Notes under the pieces: model-generated | Seen by the model: only the letters and a program-made list of their open reading frames with translations | Told to the model about the DNA's origin: nothing | The model's database searches: none | NCBI RefSeq assembly: GCF_000755285.1 | Contig: NZ_BBMK01000001.1 | Coordinates: 806,001-870,000, forward strand | Length of the DNA: 64,000 bases | Origin: Nonlabens ulvanivorans | GTDB taxonomy: Bacteria; Bacteroidota; Bacteroidia; Flavobacteriales; Flavobacteriaceae | Direction: 5' to 3' | Shown: in pieces, positions 39,805-49,296 of the stretch | Layout of the letters: every line of letters begins with the position of its first letter | How positions within the stretch are numbered: position 1 is the stretch's first letter | Position numbers and translations under genes: made by a program

Positions 39805-42264
39805 CTATTCCCACTTCAACTGCATCCTTTTAATACGATCAGCAAGTTTCTCGCTACTTAACTTTTCGCGCAAGCGGTCTGTGATGATTGGAAAAGAGAA
39901 TGGAGTAGGTTTTTTACAAGCTTTCCATACTATTTCTTGTTTTTGGATACGCTCTAAAGCTTCGCGCAAGCGATATTCTTCAATTGCGTTTTCAAAAGTT
40001 TCTGTATAAGCTTGACGGAACAATAAATTATCGGGTTCATTATCTCGGAACACTTCAAATAGTAGCTGACTGCTATTTTGCAGGTGTTTTGTTTTTACCG
40101 CTTTATTAGGATAACCAGTAAATACTAATCCAGATATCACTGCGATATCTCTAAACTGCCTACGAGCCATTTCTGTTGCATTCATACTGGCCTGTAGGTC
40201 TTGCGATAACATATCTGGTGTAAGCAAATCATTATCCAGGATCTCTTGCATATCAAAAGCTTGATCGCTTAAAATCTCAAAACCATAATCATTAAAAGCC
40301 AGTGAGAACGTGATAGGTTTTAATAAGCTCACTCGATAAGCAATAATTCCTGCCATAGCCTCATGGACAAATCGGCCTTCAAAAGGATAGAAAACAGCGT
40401 GATAACCTTCACGAGTTTTAAAAGTTTCAATTAAGAACTCATTTTTCTGTGGAACGATGCTTTCTAACTGCTGTCGCTTGATAATTTCTTTGAGCGCTTT
40501 TACTTCTGGAGTTCGCTTTTTACCGGTTTGAAAGTTCTCCATTTCATCACGCAGGAGTTCGCCTAGTTGAGCGCTCAACGGCAGGCGGCTACCTTGCCAG
40601 CTAGAAACCGTATTTGTTTTTTTAGTGGTGTTTTTTACGTGAGCAATCATTCCTTTTAAGCGGATAAATTCTAGCGTGCGACCAGCAAAAATAAATACGT
40701 CGCCACGATCCATTTTGCTTATAAAGTATTCTTCTACACTACCTATGTAGCCACCAGATTGATATTTTACCGTTACTGTAGTAGAACCTACTATAGTTCC
40801 CATTTGTAAGCGATGGCGCATTGCGATACGTCTATCATCTATAAAATACCGACCGGTATCATCTATTTTTACCTTTTTATATTCATCATAAGATTGTAGG
40901 GAAGAACTACCGTAGACTATAAAATCCAGACACCATTTCCATTCCTCATCAGTAATTGCAGCAAAGCAAAATGTGTTTTTAACCTCTGGATATATCTCAT
41001 TAGGATAAAAACCACCAGAAACCGCTAGTGTGCACAAATACTGAATCAATACATCATAGCATAAAATATAGGGCAATCGATCTTCTACGGCTTGTGTAGC
41101 GACTGCCTTTTGCAGTGCGCTAGCTTCTATTAATTCCAGTGCATGCGTAGGTAAAAAATGAATCACACTGGTTTCTCCAGGTCTGTGACCAGAACGTCCA
41201 GCGCGCTGTAAAAAACGAGCCACACCTTTAGGTCCGCCTACTTGAATAATCGTTTCTACAGGTGCAAAATCAACACCTAAATCTAGTGATGAGGTGCAAA
41301 CACAAGCCCTTAAGCTTTCGTTTCTAATCGCATTTTCCACCCAAATGCGCGTTTCTTTATTAATCGATCCGTGATGCATCGCCACCTCACCAGCAAACTC
41401 TGGATGTTTAGACATTAACGACTGGAACCAAAGTTCACATTGCGCTCGAGTATTTGTGAAAATCAAGGTAGAACGACTAGAATTAATGATTTTCACTACA
41501 TCTTCAAGTAAATGCAATCCTAGGTGACCACGCCATGGAAATTTATCCATACTCGCCGGAATAATGGATTGCACTTTGATGTCTTTTTTGATGTTGGCTT
41601 TAATTAATACGCTTTCGCGAAAGCGGTTTTCATCAACACCTAGTAACACTTCACGAGCTTGTTCAAGATTACCAATCGTAGCACTAATTCCCCCCCAAAC
41701 TCTGAGGTCTTTACTCAAGCCAAGAAGTCTAGAAATACCGAGTTCCATTTGAACACCACGTTTAGTTCCTAGCAACTCGTGCCACTCATCAATAATGATG
41801 GCTTGACAATCTTTAAAGATTTTGGCGTGATCCTTTGAGCCTAATAATAAATGTAAGCTCTCTGGAGTTGTGATAAGTAAATCCGGCATTGATTTACGTT
41901 GTGCGGCGCGTTCTTTAGTAGTCGTATCACCACTGCGTATCCCAACAGTAAAAGGCAAATCTATACCATCTACAAATCGCTGTGATGCCTGTGCGATTTC
42001 CTGACTTAACGATCTCAATGGAGTAATCCAAATCGCCTTGAGCCCTTTTTTAGGTTTCTTTTTATAGTCGGGATTCTTTTTTATGTAATCTAGAACAACG
42101 GCAACCCAAAGCGCATAGGTTTTTCCACTACCAGTAGGTGCGTTCAATAATCCATGCTTACCAGATAAAAATGCATCCCAAGTCTTTTTTTGAAATGGGA
42201 AAGCACTCCAGCCTTGCTGGTCGAAGTATTCTTGGGCGATGGTATTAAGTTGTTCTCGGTTCAT
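39805..42264 (-). CDS. Ligase-associated Lhr-type DEXH helicase
   Basis: An 819-residue Lhr-core helicase, a 3'-5' DNA translocase. Motifs: NAPTGSGKTYALWV (Walker A, about residue 40), IIIDEWHELLG (DEWH box, DEXH type), GGISATIGN, and motif VI RFLQRAGRSGHRPGE. The winged-helix and Lhr-specific C-terminal regions follow. This version is found together with an ATP-dependent ligase and an MBL-fold exonuclease in many bacteria, both present upstream here, as a DNA damage response module. A G7 tract at 41690-41696 gives VWGGISATIG; I expect one Gly. The palindrome at 41610-41625 is read as RFRES. Confidence 0.92.
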   Translation of the reverse strand: MNREQLNTIAQEYFDQQGWSAFPFQKKTWDAFLSGKHGLLNAPTGSGKTYALWVAVVLDYIKKNPDYKKKPKKGLKAIWITPLRSLSQEIAQASQRFVDGIDLPFTVGIRSGDTTTKERAAQRKSMPDLLITTPESLHLLLGSKDHAKIFKDCQAIIIDEWHELLGTKRGVQMELGISRLLGLSKDLRVWGGISATIGNLEQAREVLLGVDENRFRESVLIKANIKKDIKVQSIIPASMDKFPWRGHLGLHLLEDVVKIINSSRSTLIFTNTRAQCELWFQSLMSKHPEFAGEVAMHHGSINKETRIWVENAIRNESLRACVCTSSLDLGVDFAPVETIIQVGGPKGVARFLQRAGRSGHRPGETSVIHFLPTHALELIEASALQKAVATQAVEDRLPYILCYDVLIQYLCTLAVSGGFYPNEIYPEVKNTFCFAAITDEEWKWCLDFIVYGSSSLQSYDEYKKVKIDDTGRYFIDDRRIAMRHRLQMGTIVGSTTVTVKYQSGGYIGSVEEYFISKMDRGDVFIFAGRTLEFIRLKGMIAHVKNTTKKTNTVSSWQGSRLPLSAQLGELLRDEMENFQTGKKRTPEVKALKEIIKRQQLESIVPQKNEFLIETFKTREGYHAVFYPFEGRFVHEAMAGIIAYRVSLLKPITFSLAFNDYGFEILSDQAFDMQEILDNDLLTPDMLSQDLQASMNATEMARRQFRDIAVISGLVFTGYPNKAVKTKHLQNSSQLLFEVFRDNEPDNLLFRQAYTETFENAIEEYRLREALERIQKQEIVWKACKKPTPFSFPIITDRLREKLSSEKLADRIKRMQLKWE
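41610..41625. repeat. Iterated palindrome, perfect copy, inside the Lhr helicase gene
   Basis: Exact CGCTTTCGCGAAAGCG, read as RFRES (ENRFRESVLIKAN). Confidence 0.95.
41690..41696. repeat. G7 tract (C7 on plus) in the Lhr helicase gene
   Basis: Exactly seven G, read TGG GGG GGA as Trp-Gly-Gly next to the SAT helicase motif. The frame is kept. Confidence 0.9.
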
Positions 42265-42284
42265 AGGATTTAAGCACGGATTAT

Positions 42285-43487
42285 TTAACCATTTGCTTTC
42301 ACAAATTTTAAAGTCTCCTTACTGCCATTTTCTGATTGTAAGATTAAGAAGTACATACCAGATTTTAGCTTTGAGATATCCACTTGATTATTAGAATTTG
42401 AATTTTTCACAACTACTTTTCCCATAGCATCATAAATGACATAGGATTTAATGTGCTCAGTAGATATAAAAGTGATTCTATTACTGCTAGGATTAGGGAA
42501 GATGCTTGTTTTTTTATGGGGGTAGAGTTTCATCATTATTCAAGACTCCACAATATTGATTTGCAAATTGACTGTTATAATTTATACCGTGATAATCTAA
42601 TATGGAAACAGCTAATGAATCAATTAATGTTGCCCGATTTGCGCTGTTAAAACGTATGTTTGAATTCATCTCAATTTGTATAGCGCTAATAGGCTGATAT
42701 TATCACTAGAGCCATGTCTTCTTGTATTGTAGCCGCCAGCAAAATAGGATTCTGTTCCTTGAGGTGCAGGATCTAAGCTACTGGGAACCGCATTATAACC
42801 ACGATTTTCTAGAATATCTCCAAAACTACTGCTGCCTCTAATGAGTTGTGCTTGTGTTAAATTTTGCAGGTTAGAATTTACTAAGGTTCTTATACTAGTG
42901 TCTTGAGTGCCTGTATTTGTGTTAATATAATTATCGGTTTGCTGCAATTCTGTTCTAGTAAGAAGATATCCTAATTCAATGCGCTGTATGGAATGACCGT
43001 GACCATGCATGTCATAAAAAGTACCAGTTCCATAATCCTGAACAACCTGAGCTTTTGCAACGTCTATAAAGTTGTGATAGTTAGTCCAGGTTTGAATTAC
43101 CGTGGGATCACCATCTGCTGCGTCCTGAACATCTCGATTTGCGTCAAATTTTTTACGATGTAATAGATTGATAATTAAATGAGGATAGCAGCCAGTTTCT
43201 GTAAATATGGAATTATAGACGCCATCTGAAACCTCTTGAGTAAAAGAATCTCTGCCTGTAACACATCCGGTACAAGAGCGATCAGGAATGGTCGAAGGCT
43301 CTAAATAACCACCATGTGGTGCTGATATGACTATGGGTAAATTACCTGCTCTGTATTCCACATAACCAGTAGCATCTATATAGGTATTTCCAGGAATAAA
43401 ATTTTGAGCAACCGCAAGAACAGAACTACATAAAAAGATTAATCCTACAGAAAGCTTTGAATAAACGGGAATAAACTTTTGCATCAT
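42285..43487 (-). CDS. Secreted N-formylglutamate amidohydrolase-like protein with type IX sorting domain (frame broken twice)
   Basis: ATG at 43487 starts a signal peptide (cleaved near AVAQ). The body resembles N-formylglutamate amidohydrolase-fold enzymes: VISAPHGGYLEPSTIP, NLLHRKKFDANRD and FYDMHGHGHSIQRIELGYLL hold the likely zinc His residues. The first frame stops at 42666. One missing base near 42696 restores DNIQPISAIQIEMNSN, and a C4-to-C5 change at 42528-42532 (G5 on the plus strand) then restores LPHKKTSIFPNPSSN, leading into a type IX C-terminal sorting domain (YDAMGKVV, ISKLKSGMYFLIL). So it is exported through the type IX system. It lies between the ligase and helicase genes of the repair set with no evident functional link. 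Confidence 0.8.
42528..42532. repeat. G5 tract that breaks the amidohydrolase gene
   Basis: Five G on plus (CCCCC in the coding strand); four would read Leu-Pro-His-Lys and join the sorting domain to the enzyme. Confidence 0.8.
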
Positions 43488-43559
43488 GCTGTAATTTACA
43501 AAAAGAAAACGCAGAAGATATTTTAATAGTGACATCTTTTTAGTGCTGTTTTATTAAGT

Positions 43560-45196
43560 TCATTCCTCTTTTAAAAATGTTCCATCAGTAGGAATGAGTG
43601 CCTTCAAATCATCCAGCGTATTTGCTTCTTCTATAGGTTTATCTGTACGCCATCTTATGATTCTAGGGAAACGTGTCGCAACTCCAGATTTGTGACGTTT
43701 ACTAGGTGCGATTCCTTCAAAAGCAATTTCAAAAACGTGATGTGGCGTTACAGATCTTACAGGACCAAAACGTTGCAACGTGTTTTTTTAATCCAAGCAT
43801 CTACTTTTCTAAACTCTGCATCTGTAAGACCTGAATAGGCTTTTGCAAATGTTACGAGCTCGCCATCTTGCCATAGTCCAAAGGTGTAATCGGTATAAAG
43901 ATTTGCTCTTCTTCCATGACCACGCATGGCGTAAGTGAGTACCGCATCGATGGTAAATGGGTCTACTTTCCATTTCCACCAGTCGCCTTTTTTGCGACCT
44001 ACTAGATATGGACTGTCTTTGCGTTTAAGCATTAATCCCTCAGATCTACGATCTGCACTGCGTTCTCTTTCCTTGGCAACATCTTCCCAATTTGTGAAGC
44101 TCATCGTTTCTGAAATAAGTAGCGGAAACATTGAATCACTTTCAATCAAATTTGCTTTCTCATTACTGTCTAGAACTAATTTATCTAATAAAGCTCTACG
44201 TTCTTGAAAAGGTAATTCTCTAATGTCGTTCCCTTGCCACTCTAGTAAGTCATAAGCAACAATTACTACTGGCACATCTTCAAGTAATTTCTTACCAACA
44301 GTTTTGCGGCCTATTCTAGTTTGTAGGTCGTTAAAGCTGAGTATTTGTCTATCTTTATACGGTAATATCTCACCATCAATGACAGTTCCATCTGGAATAA
44401 CATCTAGAAATTTTTGAAATTCCGGATATTTATCAGTGACTAATTCTTCACCACGTGACCATACGAAGATCTCACCAGATCGTATGATGGTTTGTGAACG
44501 GATTCCATCCCATTTATGCTCTGCACTCCATTGTGTTACATCGCCTAAATCTGACACTTCATTTTCTACTGCATAGGCTAGGTAAAATGGATACGGTTTG
44601 CCACGCATGGCGACTTCGTTATCTTCATAAACTAGTTCTTTAAAAGTAGTGTTTTCTCCGGTCCAGCTTCCCATAAGTTTATGTGCTAGAACGTCTTGAT
44701 CAATATCTGTGGCCTGTGATAACGCACGAGTCATTAATTTTTGAGAAACTCCTATTCTAAAGCCGCCAGTCATTATTTTGTTAAAAACAAATCGCTCATA
44801 ATAATTGAGTTTCAACCAGTTTTCTTGTAGATATGCTTTCTTTTCTGAATCTTCCTTTTTACGCAACTCAATGAGTTCTTGAATAATTTGAGAAAGTGTT
44901 TTTTCTGAGGATTCGTTTGTGGTAGGTAGTATTAAAGCAATAGTTTCTGCCAGATCACCTACAATATGATAGGATTCTTCAAATAACCATAAAGGGATAC
45001 CGCTAATCTCTGTCGCCCATTCTCGCATCAATGTGGTATTCACGGGTCGTTTAGGTCGTCTATGCGAAAGAATGGCTATGGTCCACAATTTATCTTCATC
45101 TGGTGCTGTTTTAAAGTACTCTGTTAGCGCCGCAACTTTAAGTGTGGTTTTATTTGTTCCATCAATGACTCTTATGAGCTCTGCAAACTGTTTCAT
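43560..45196 (-). CDS. ATP-dependent DNA ligase, repair-module type (frame broken near the C-terminus)
   Basis: About 545 residues when restored. The adenylated Lys is K228 in AEHKWDGIRSQ; further nucleotidyltransferase motifs are GTVIDGEILPYK, SEGLMLKRKDSPY and GDWWKWKVDPF, with an N-terminal ligase DNA-binding domain before them and an OB domain after. A T7 tract on plus (43783-43789, A7 in the coding strand) lacks one base; A8 gives DAWIKKNTLQRFGPVRSV and joins the last 70 residues. The start codon overlaps the exonuclease stop by one base (TAATG), so the two are coupled. It is the nick-sealing member of the ligase-associated repair set; the essential replicative NAD ligase is not in this window. 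Confidence 0.9.
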
Positions 45197-46286
45197 TACA
45201 TTTTTTTTGAAGATGAAAAGTTTGTGTTTGAACTAGCTACTATATCTGAACTAGTTTGTAAAGAAAGTTTGTCGTCTTTGTCAGATTCTGACTCGGTTAT
45301 ATTTTCAGTTTCGTATTGTGTGCGTTCACTAATTGCGTTTAGTCCTTTTTCTTCTCTTAAATAACGGGCAAAGATATCTTGATAACCGTGCGTTGTGATT
45401 ACGTTTTCACAACCTGTGGCATCTATACTATCCAATAGTCCATCCCAATCGCAGTGATCAGATAATACAAAACCTTTATCAATTGCGCGTCTGCGTCGAG
45501 CGCCTCTAAAAGCCATCCAGCCGCTAGCACTAGCAGTTACATAAGGAACCATTTTACGCATCCACGGACTGCCATGCGCGCTAGGTGGAGCTACTACTAT
45601 GTTGCCTGCAAGTTCTTCTTTTGTAGTTTCTCTAGTAATTAAGTAAGTAGGTGGAAAATTTATAAGTTGTCTTAAAACTTCAGTCATTTTATAGACAGCT
45701 CCATGACAATAAATTTTCATTTGCGCAGTATCTAGATGTTTAATAAGTCGCTGTGCTTTACCAAGTGAGTATGCAAAAAGTACGGATGTCTTACCATCTG
45801 CGTGATTTTGAGCACACCAGTTGTTTACATCGTCCATTACTTGTGTTTGCAGTTGCCATTTAAAAGCAGGCAGTCCAAAAGTGCATTCTGTTATAAAGGT
45901 GTCGCATTTAACAGGCTGGTATGGAGTTGAGATTCCGTCATCTTCGGTTTTGTAATCTCCTGTAAAAACCCATACTTCATCCTTGTGTTCTACACGTATC
46001 TGGCTAGAACCTGGTATGTGTCCAGCAGGATGAAATGAGAATTTCACGTTATTGATGAGTAAGTTTTCGCCGTGAGCATACTAGACACATTGATATCTCC
46101 TAAACGATGTTTTATAATAGGAACGTTATCGTGTTGAGTGATATAATTTTTATGTCCTGATCTAGAATGATCTGCATGGCCATGAGTAATTAATGCCTTG
46201 TTTACTGGTTGCCATGGATCGAGGTAGACTTTTGCCGCAGCACAGTAAATACCTTTATCAGTAAATTGTAGTAGAGGTCTGCCCAT
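45196..46286 (-). CDS. Ligase-associated MBL-fold DNA exonuclease (frame broken)
   Basis: A metallo-beta-lactamase fold nuclease of the SNM1/CPSF type, about 360 residues. The metal motif HGHADHSRSG is near residue 35; FHPAGHIPGSSQIRVE, VFTGDYKTEDDG, SDHCDWDGLL and TTHGYQDIFARYL are further family elements. A G is missing near 46076: with it, SSMAHGENLLINNVKFSFHPAGH reads through. It is the first gene of the repair cluster and overlaps the ligase gene by one base. The C-terminal 35 residues (rich in Ser, Asp and Lys) look unstructured. Confidence 0.88.
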
Positions 46287-46340
46287 TGCTTAAAGTTAAG
46301 CACTGGTATTGAAATATTATATAGGATTAAGACAATTTTA

Positions 46341-46859
46341 TTATAGGTTGATTGTGTCATTTTCTTCAAGCTCTAATTCCATTTCCTCTAGATTTTTTAA
46401 AAGATTTTCTTTGGACTTTTGTTGGGCATAGACTTCCATCATTTGAATTTTAAATTCATCTAATCCTATTATCAGCTGGTCATAACGTTTTTGTTGTTCT
46501 GTGCTGCTATAAGCATTATGTGTAAGTAGTGCGTGGTATGATTTAATTCTAGTCTCCAGCACTTTTAATCGAGATTTAACGGGTTGACTAGAAATGTCTT
46601 CTGGTATACTGACGGTCATGTCATTTATAGCAGTGGTAAGACGTTTTGCAGCTGCCGTGGTGTGATCAAAGTTTTCTAACTCTGTGATAAAGGTTTGATA
46701 AGCTTCCCAACCAGTTGATAGTTGCAGGGCTTCTCCTTTCAAGACCATGCGAGAGGTTGCTGGGTTGAAAGTTGTCTCTTTATTTTGCTTTACTTCAGGA
46801 GCAGTTTCAGCTATTTCTCCACAAGAAATAAACAGTAATAATATCAGTAGGTAACGCAT
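46341..46859 (-). CDS. Lipoprotein of unknown function
   Basis: 172 residues from ATG at 46859 with a lipoprotein signal peptide (LLILLLFISCGE). The mature part is predominantly helical, ending in an acidic coiled-coil-like tail (LKNLEEMELELEEND). The frame is open upstream to 46928, but the added sequence would put another hydrophobic stretch before the signal peptide and is unlikely to be used. It is downstream of a similar helical lipoprotein gene but separated from it by a terminator. No family was recognised. Confidence 0.7.
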   Translation of the reverse strand: MRYLLILLLFISCGEIAETAPEVKQNKETTFNPATSRMVLKGEALQLSTGWEAYQTFITELENFDHTTAAAKRLTTAINDMTVSIPEDISSQPVKSRLKVLETRIKSYHALLTHNAYSSTEQQKRYDQLIIGLDEFKIQMMEVYAQQKSKENLLKNLEEMELELEENDTINL

Positions 46860-46903
46860 AATTTTAAAACGTATAATTACAAAGATGATTATATTGTGGA
46901 CAT

Positions 46904-46939
46904 AAAAAAAGTATCCTGATAGAATCAAGATACTTTTTT
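46904..46939 (-). terminator. Terminator after the 46963-47640 lipoprotein gene
   Basis: An inverted repeat (AAAAAAGTATCCTGA and TCAAGATACTTTTTT, one mismatch) with a short loop and a T run on the minus strand. Confidence 0.8.
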
Positions 46940-46962
46940 AATTTAAATAAAAGAGGTGTTGA

Positions 46963-47640
46963 TTATTTATCCTTCATCTCTTCATTATACTCTTCAGTAG
47001 CATCTAGATACTTTTCTGTAGTACTTTGTTTTCTATTACTATTGATTTCTTCCATATATTCTTCCATGGCGTCCTCTTTATTGTCTACATATTTTTTACG
47101 AGCTTGAATAATTTCTTTCTCTAAATCGTCAAAGGCTTCCTGGATTTCTTCCATGTTTTCTTTGTTGTTTTTTGTAGAAGCTTTTTCGCCCATGCGCTCT
47201 TTCTCAAACTCAGCAATTTCTTTTTCTACATCCTCAATAGCGTCTTGTACATCATCGATGCGCAAGTATGCAGGAATGGTAGATTTAAACGTATTGAAGC
47301 TAGTTCTTAAACTTTCTGATCTACTATTGATGTTGTCTTCTGTAGTCATCGATAGTTCTGTGATGTTGGTTCTTAATACATTATAAGAATCGTATCCTTT
47401 AATAGCGACAATTTTATCGTCTTTAACTTCTACATTACTTTCAAAGTCGTTTGCTAATTCTGAAACATTTTCTTTAGTATAAGTCATCGTTTGTTGAGCT
47501 GCTTCTTCAACGTCATCGGCAGTGTCCTCTACTTGCTCAGTAGTGTCCTCTACCATTTCTTCAAGTTCTTTATTTTCCTTGTCTTTACAAGCTATCAACG
47601 ATGCGGTCGCAAAAACTGCGATAATTAGTGTCTTTTTCAT
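46963..47640 (-). CDS. Acidic helical lipoprotein of unknown function
   Basis: 225 residues with a lipoprotein signal (TASLIACKDK). The mature chain is highly charged and helical, with long Glu/Lys-rich segments (VQDAIEDVEKEIAEFEKERMG; MEEIQEAFDDLEKEI) expected to form coiled coils. No catalytic motif is present. A CAAATGTA element on plus at 47663-47670 (TACATTTG on the minus strand, 22 bases upstream) may be its -7 box. Its position next to another helical lipoprotein suggests duplication or a shared envelope role, which is only inference. Confidence 0.7.
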   Translation of the reverse strand: MKKTLIIAVFATASLIACKDKENKELEEMVEDTTEQVEDTADDVEEAAQQTMTYTKENVSELANDFESNVEVKDDKIVAIKGYDSYNVLRTNITELSMTTEDNINSRSESLRTSFNTFKSTIPAYLRIDDVQDAIEDVEKEIAEFEKERMGEKASTKNNKENMEEIQEAFDDLEKEIIQARKKYVDNKEDAMEEYMEEINSNRKQSTTEKYLDATEEYNEEMKDK

Positions 47641-47764
47641 AGTATGGTTTTTAATATTGATACAAATGTAAGTTCAATTAATTAGTATAAAAACTATTAA
47701 TAACTAAATAATAGTTAATAATAATTGAGAATTCTTAATTATGTTAACTATTTTATTTGTTGTC

Positions 47765-47780
47765 AGCTTTCGCGAAAGCG
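47765..47780. repeat. Iterated palindrome, one mismatch at the edge, intergenic
   Basis: AGCTTTCGCGAAAGCG; the inner 14 bases are a perfect palindrome. It lies between divergent genes. Confidence 0.88.
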
Positions 47781-47865
47781 AGATGTGAAAATGTTAATTA
47801 TTACAAGTAAATTTTAAGATTTTGAGAATAGAGAGTTGGTATCTTTACCATTCTTAAAATAAATT

Positions 47866-48804
47866 ATGGCGACTAAAATACTGATTATAGGTGCTTGCGG
47901 GCAGATAGGAACAGAGCTTACGATTCGATTACGTGAAATTTATGGTAATGATAATGTAGTTGCCGGTGATATAAGAGAAGGAAGTAAAGAGTTAATGGAT
48001 TCTGGTCCTTTTGAAATAGTTGACGCCATGAATAGGACTGCTATTGAGGACATATGTTTGCATTATGAGATAAATGAAGTGTATTTGATGGCTGCGATGT
48101 TGAGCGCTACTGCAGAGAAATATCCTAAAAAAGCATGGAACCTGAATATGGATTCCCTTTTTCATGTTCTTAATATTGCCAAGGAAGGTAAGATTGATAA
48201 AATTTTCTGGCCTTCTAGTATTGCCGTTTTTGGACCTACGACGCCTAAAGAGAATACACAACAGCAAACCGTTATGGAGCCTAGTACAGTATATGGAATT
48301 TCAAAACAAACGGGTGAGCGCTGGTGTGAATATTATTTTAATAAATATGGTGTTGATGTGCGTTCAATAAGATATCCAGGATTAATCTCTTGGAAAACAC
48401 TGCCTGGCGGTGGGACAACAGATTATGCTGTTGAGATATTTCATGAAGCCCTTAAGAATAACCACTATGATTGTTTCTTAAAAGAAGATACTAGCTTACC
48501 TATGATGTTTATGGAAGATGCTATTAAGGCAACCGTGTCCATTATGCAAACGAATCCAGAAAATATAAAGCAACGTAGTTCTTATAATCTTGCAGGGATG
48601 TCCTTTACTCCTGCTGAAATTGCTGCCGAAATAACTAAACACCTACCAGACTTTACAGTGACTTATCAACCAGATTTTAGACAGGCTATTGCAGACAGCT
48701 GGCCAGGATCGATTGATGATAGCGTCGCTCGCAAGGACTGGTCATGGAGCCATGATTATGACCTAGAGAAAATGGTTAAAGAAATGCTAGATAACCTTCA
48801 ATAA
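47866..48804 (+). CDS. L-threonine 3-dehydrogenase, SDR type
   Basis: 312 residues of the extended short-chain dehydrogenase fold: NAD-binding GACGQIGTEL near residue 9, the catalytic YGISK (Tyr and Lys) near 143, and WPSSIAVFGPTTP containing the catalytic Ser/Thr region. The stretches KKAWNLNMDSLFHVLNIAKEG and RYPGLISWKTLPGGGTTDYAVEIFHEAL match the SDR-type threonine dehydrogenase, which oxidises L-threonine to 2-amino-3-ketobutyrate. This differs from the zinc-dependent Tdh of E. coli. The partner ligase (Kbl) is not in the window. Confidence 0.88.
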   Translation: MATKILIIGACGQIGTELTIRLREIYGNDNVVAGDIREGSKELMDSGPFEIVDAMNRTAIEDICLHYEINEVYLMAAMLSATAEKYPKKAWNLNMDSLFHVLNIAKEGKIDKIFWPSSIAVFGPTTPKENTQQQTVMEPSTVYGISKQTGERWCEYYFNKYGVDVRSIRYPGLISWKTLPGGGTTDYAVEIFHEALKNNHYDCFLKEDTSLPMMFMEDAIKATVSIMQTNPENIKQRSSYNLAGMSFTPAEIAAEITKHLPDFTVTYQPDFRQAIADSWPGSIDDSVARKDWSWSHDYDLEKMVKEMLDNLQ

Positions 48805-48830
48805 GTCCTTTATACACTTACTGTGTTTAT

Positions 48831-48838
48831 TATATTTG
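48831..48838 (+). promoter_or_regulatory. Possible -7 promoter element of the TerB-like gene
   Basis: TATATTTG matches TAnnTTTG and lies 19 bases before the ATG at 48858; no good -33 element was found. Confidence 0.4.
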
Positions 48839-48857
48839 CGGTATTAAATTAATAGAT

Positions 48858-49289
48858 ATGTCATTCTCAAGTTTATTTGAATCTGGTGAAAGTGCCAGAA
48901 ATAAAAGTCATTTTGCTACAATAGTAAGTATTGCGCAATCGCATGAAAATGTGAGCGCTCAGGAAACTGTGGTTTTAGAGCGTTTAAAGTCTAAACTGGA
49001 TATATCTGATTCAGATTATGTAGCTATACTTAAAAACCCATCTGCATATCCAGTAACGCCTCCAACAGATAGTGAGGAGCGCATCCAGTGGTTGCACGAT
49101 TTATTTAAAATAGTTTTTGCTGATCATGCAATGGATGAAAACGAGCATAAGTTATTGAGAAGATATGCTACTGCTATCGGTTATAACGATGAAGATGCTA
49201 AATACCTAGTAGATAGATCAGTAGAGATTTTCTCTGGTCATTTAAATCTAGATGATTATAGATACTTATTAAATAAGGATCGTAAGTAA
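48858..49289 (+). CDS. TerB-like helical protein
   Basis: 143 residues, all helical, with the pattern of TerB-family (DjlA N-terminal-like) domains: an acidic middle (IVFADHAMDENEHKLLRRYATAIGYNDEDAKYLVDRSVEIF) that in relatives can bind metal. TerB proteins are linked to tellurite resistance and stress complexes, but isolated members like this one have no firm role. It ends eight bases before the convergent kinase gene. Confidence 0.72.
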   Translation: MSFSSLFESGESARNKSHFATIVSIAQSHENVSAQETVVLERLKSKLDISDSDYVAILKNPSAYPVTPPTDSEERIQWLHDLFKIVFADHAMDENEHKLLRRYATAIGYNDEDAKYLVDRSVEIFSGHLNLDDYRYLLNKDRK

Positions 49290-49296
49290 TATTTCT

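Noticed and set aside
39858-39972. Two further look-alikes of the palindrome (TTCGCGCAAGCG, near 39860 and 39960) in the Lhr helicase gene
   Set aside because: They encode ordinary RLRE stretches, differ from the consensus in several places and are not self-complementary.
41564-41752. Antisense open frame over the Lhr helicase gene, and other open frames opposite long genes
   Set aside because: They are low-complexity shadows of real genes without own signals.
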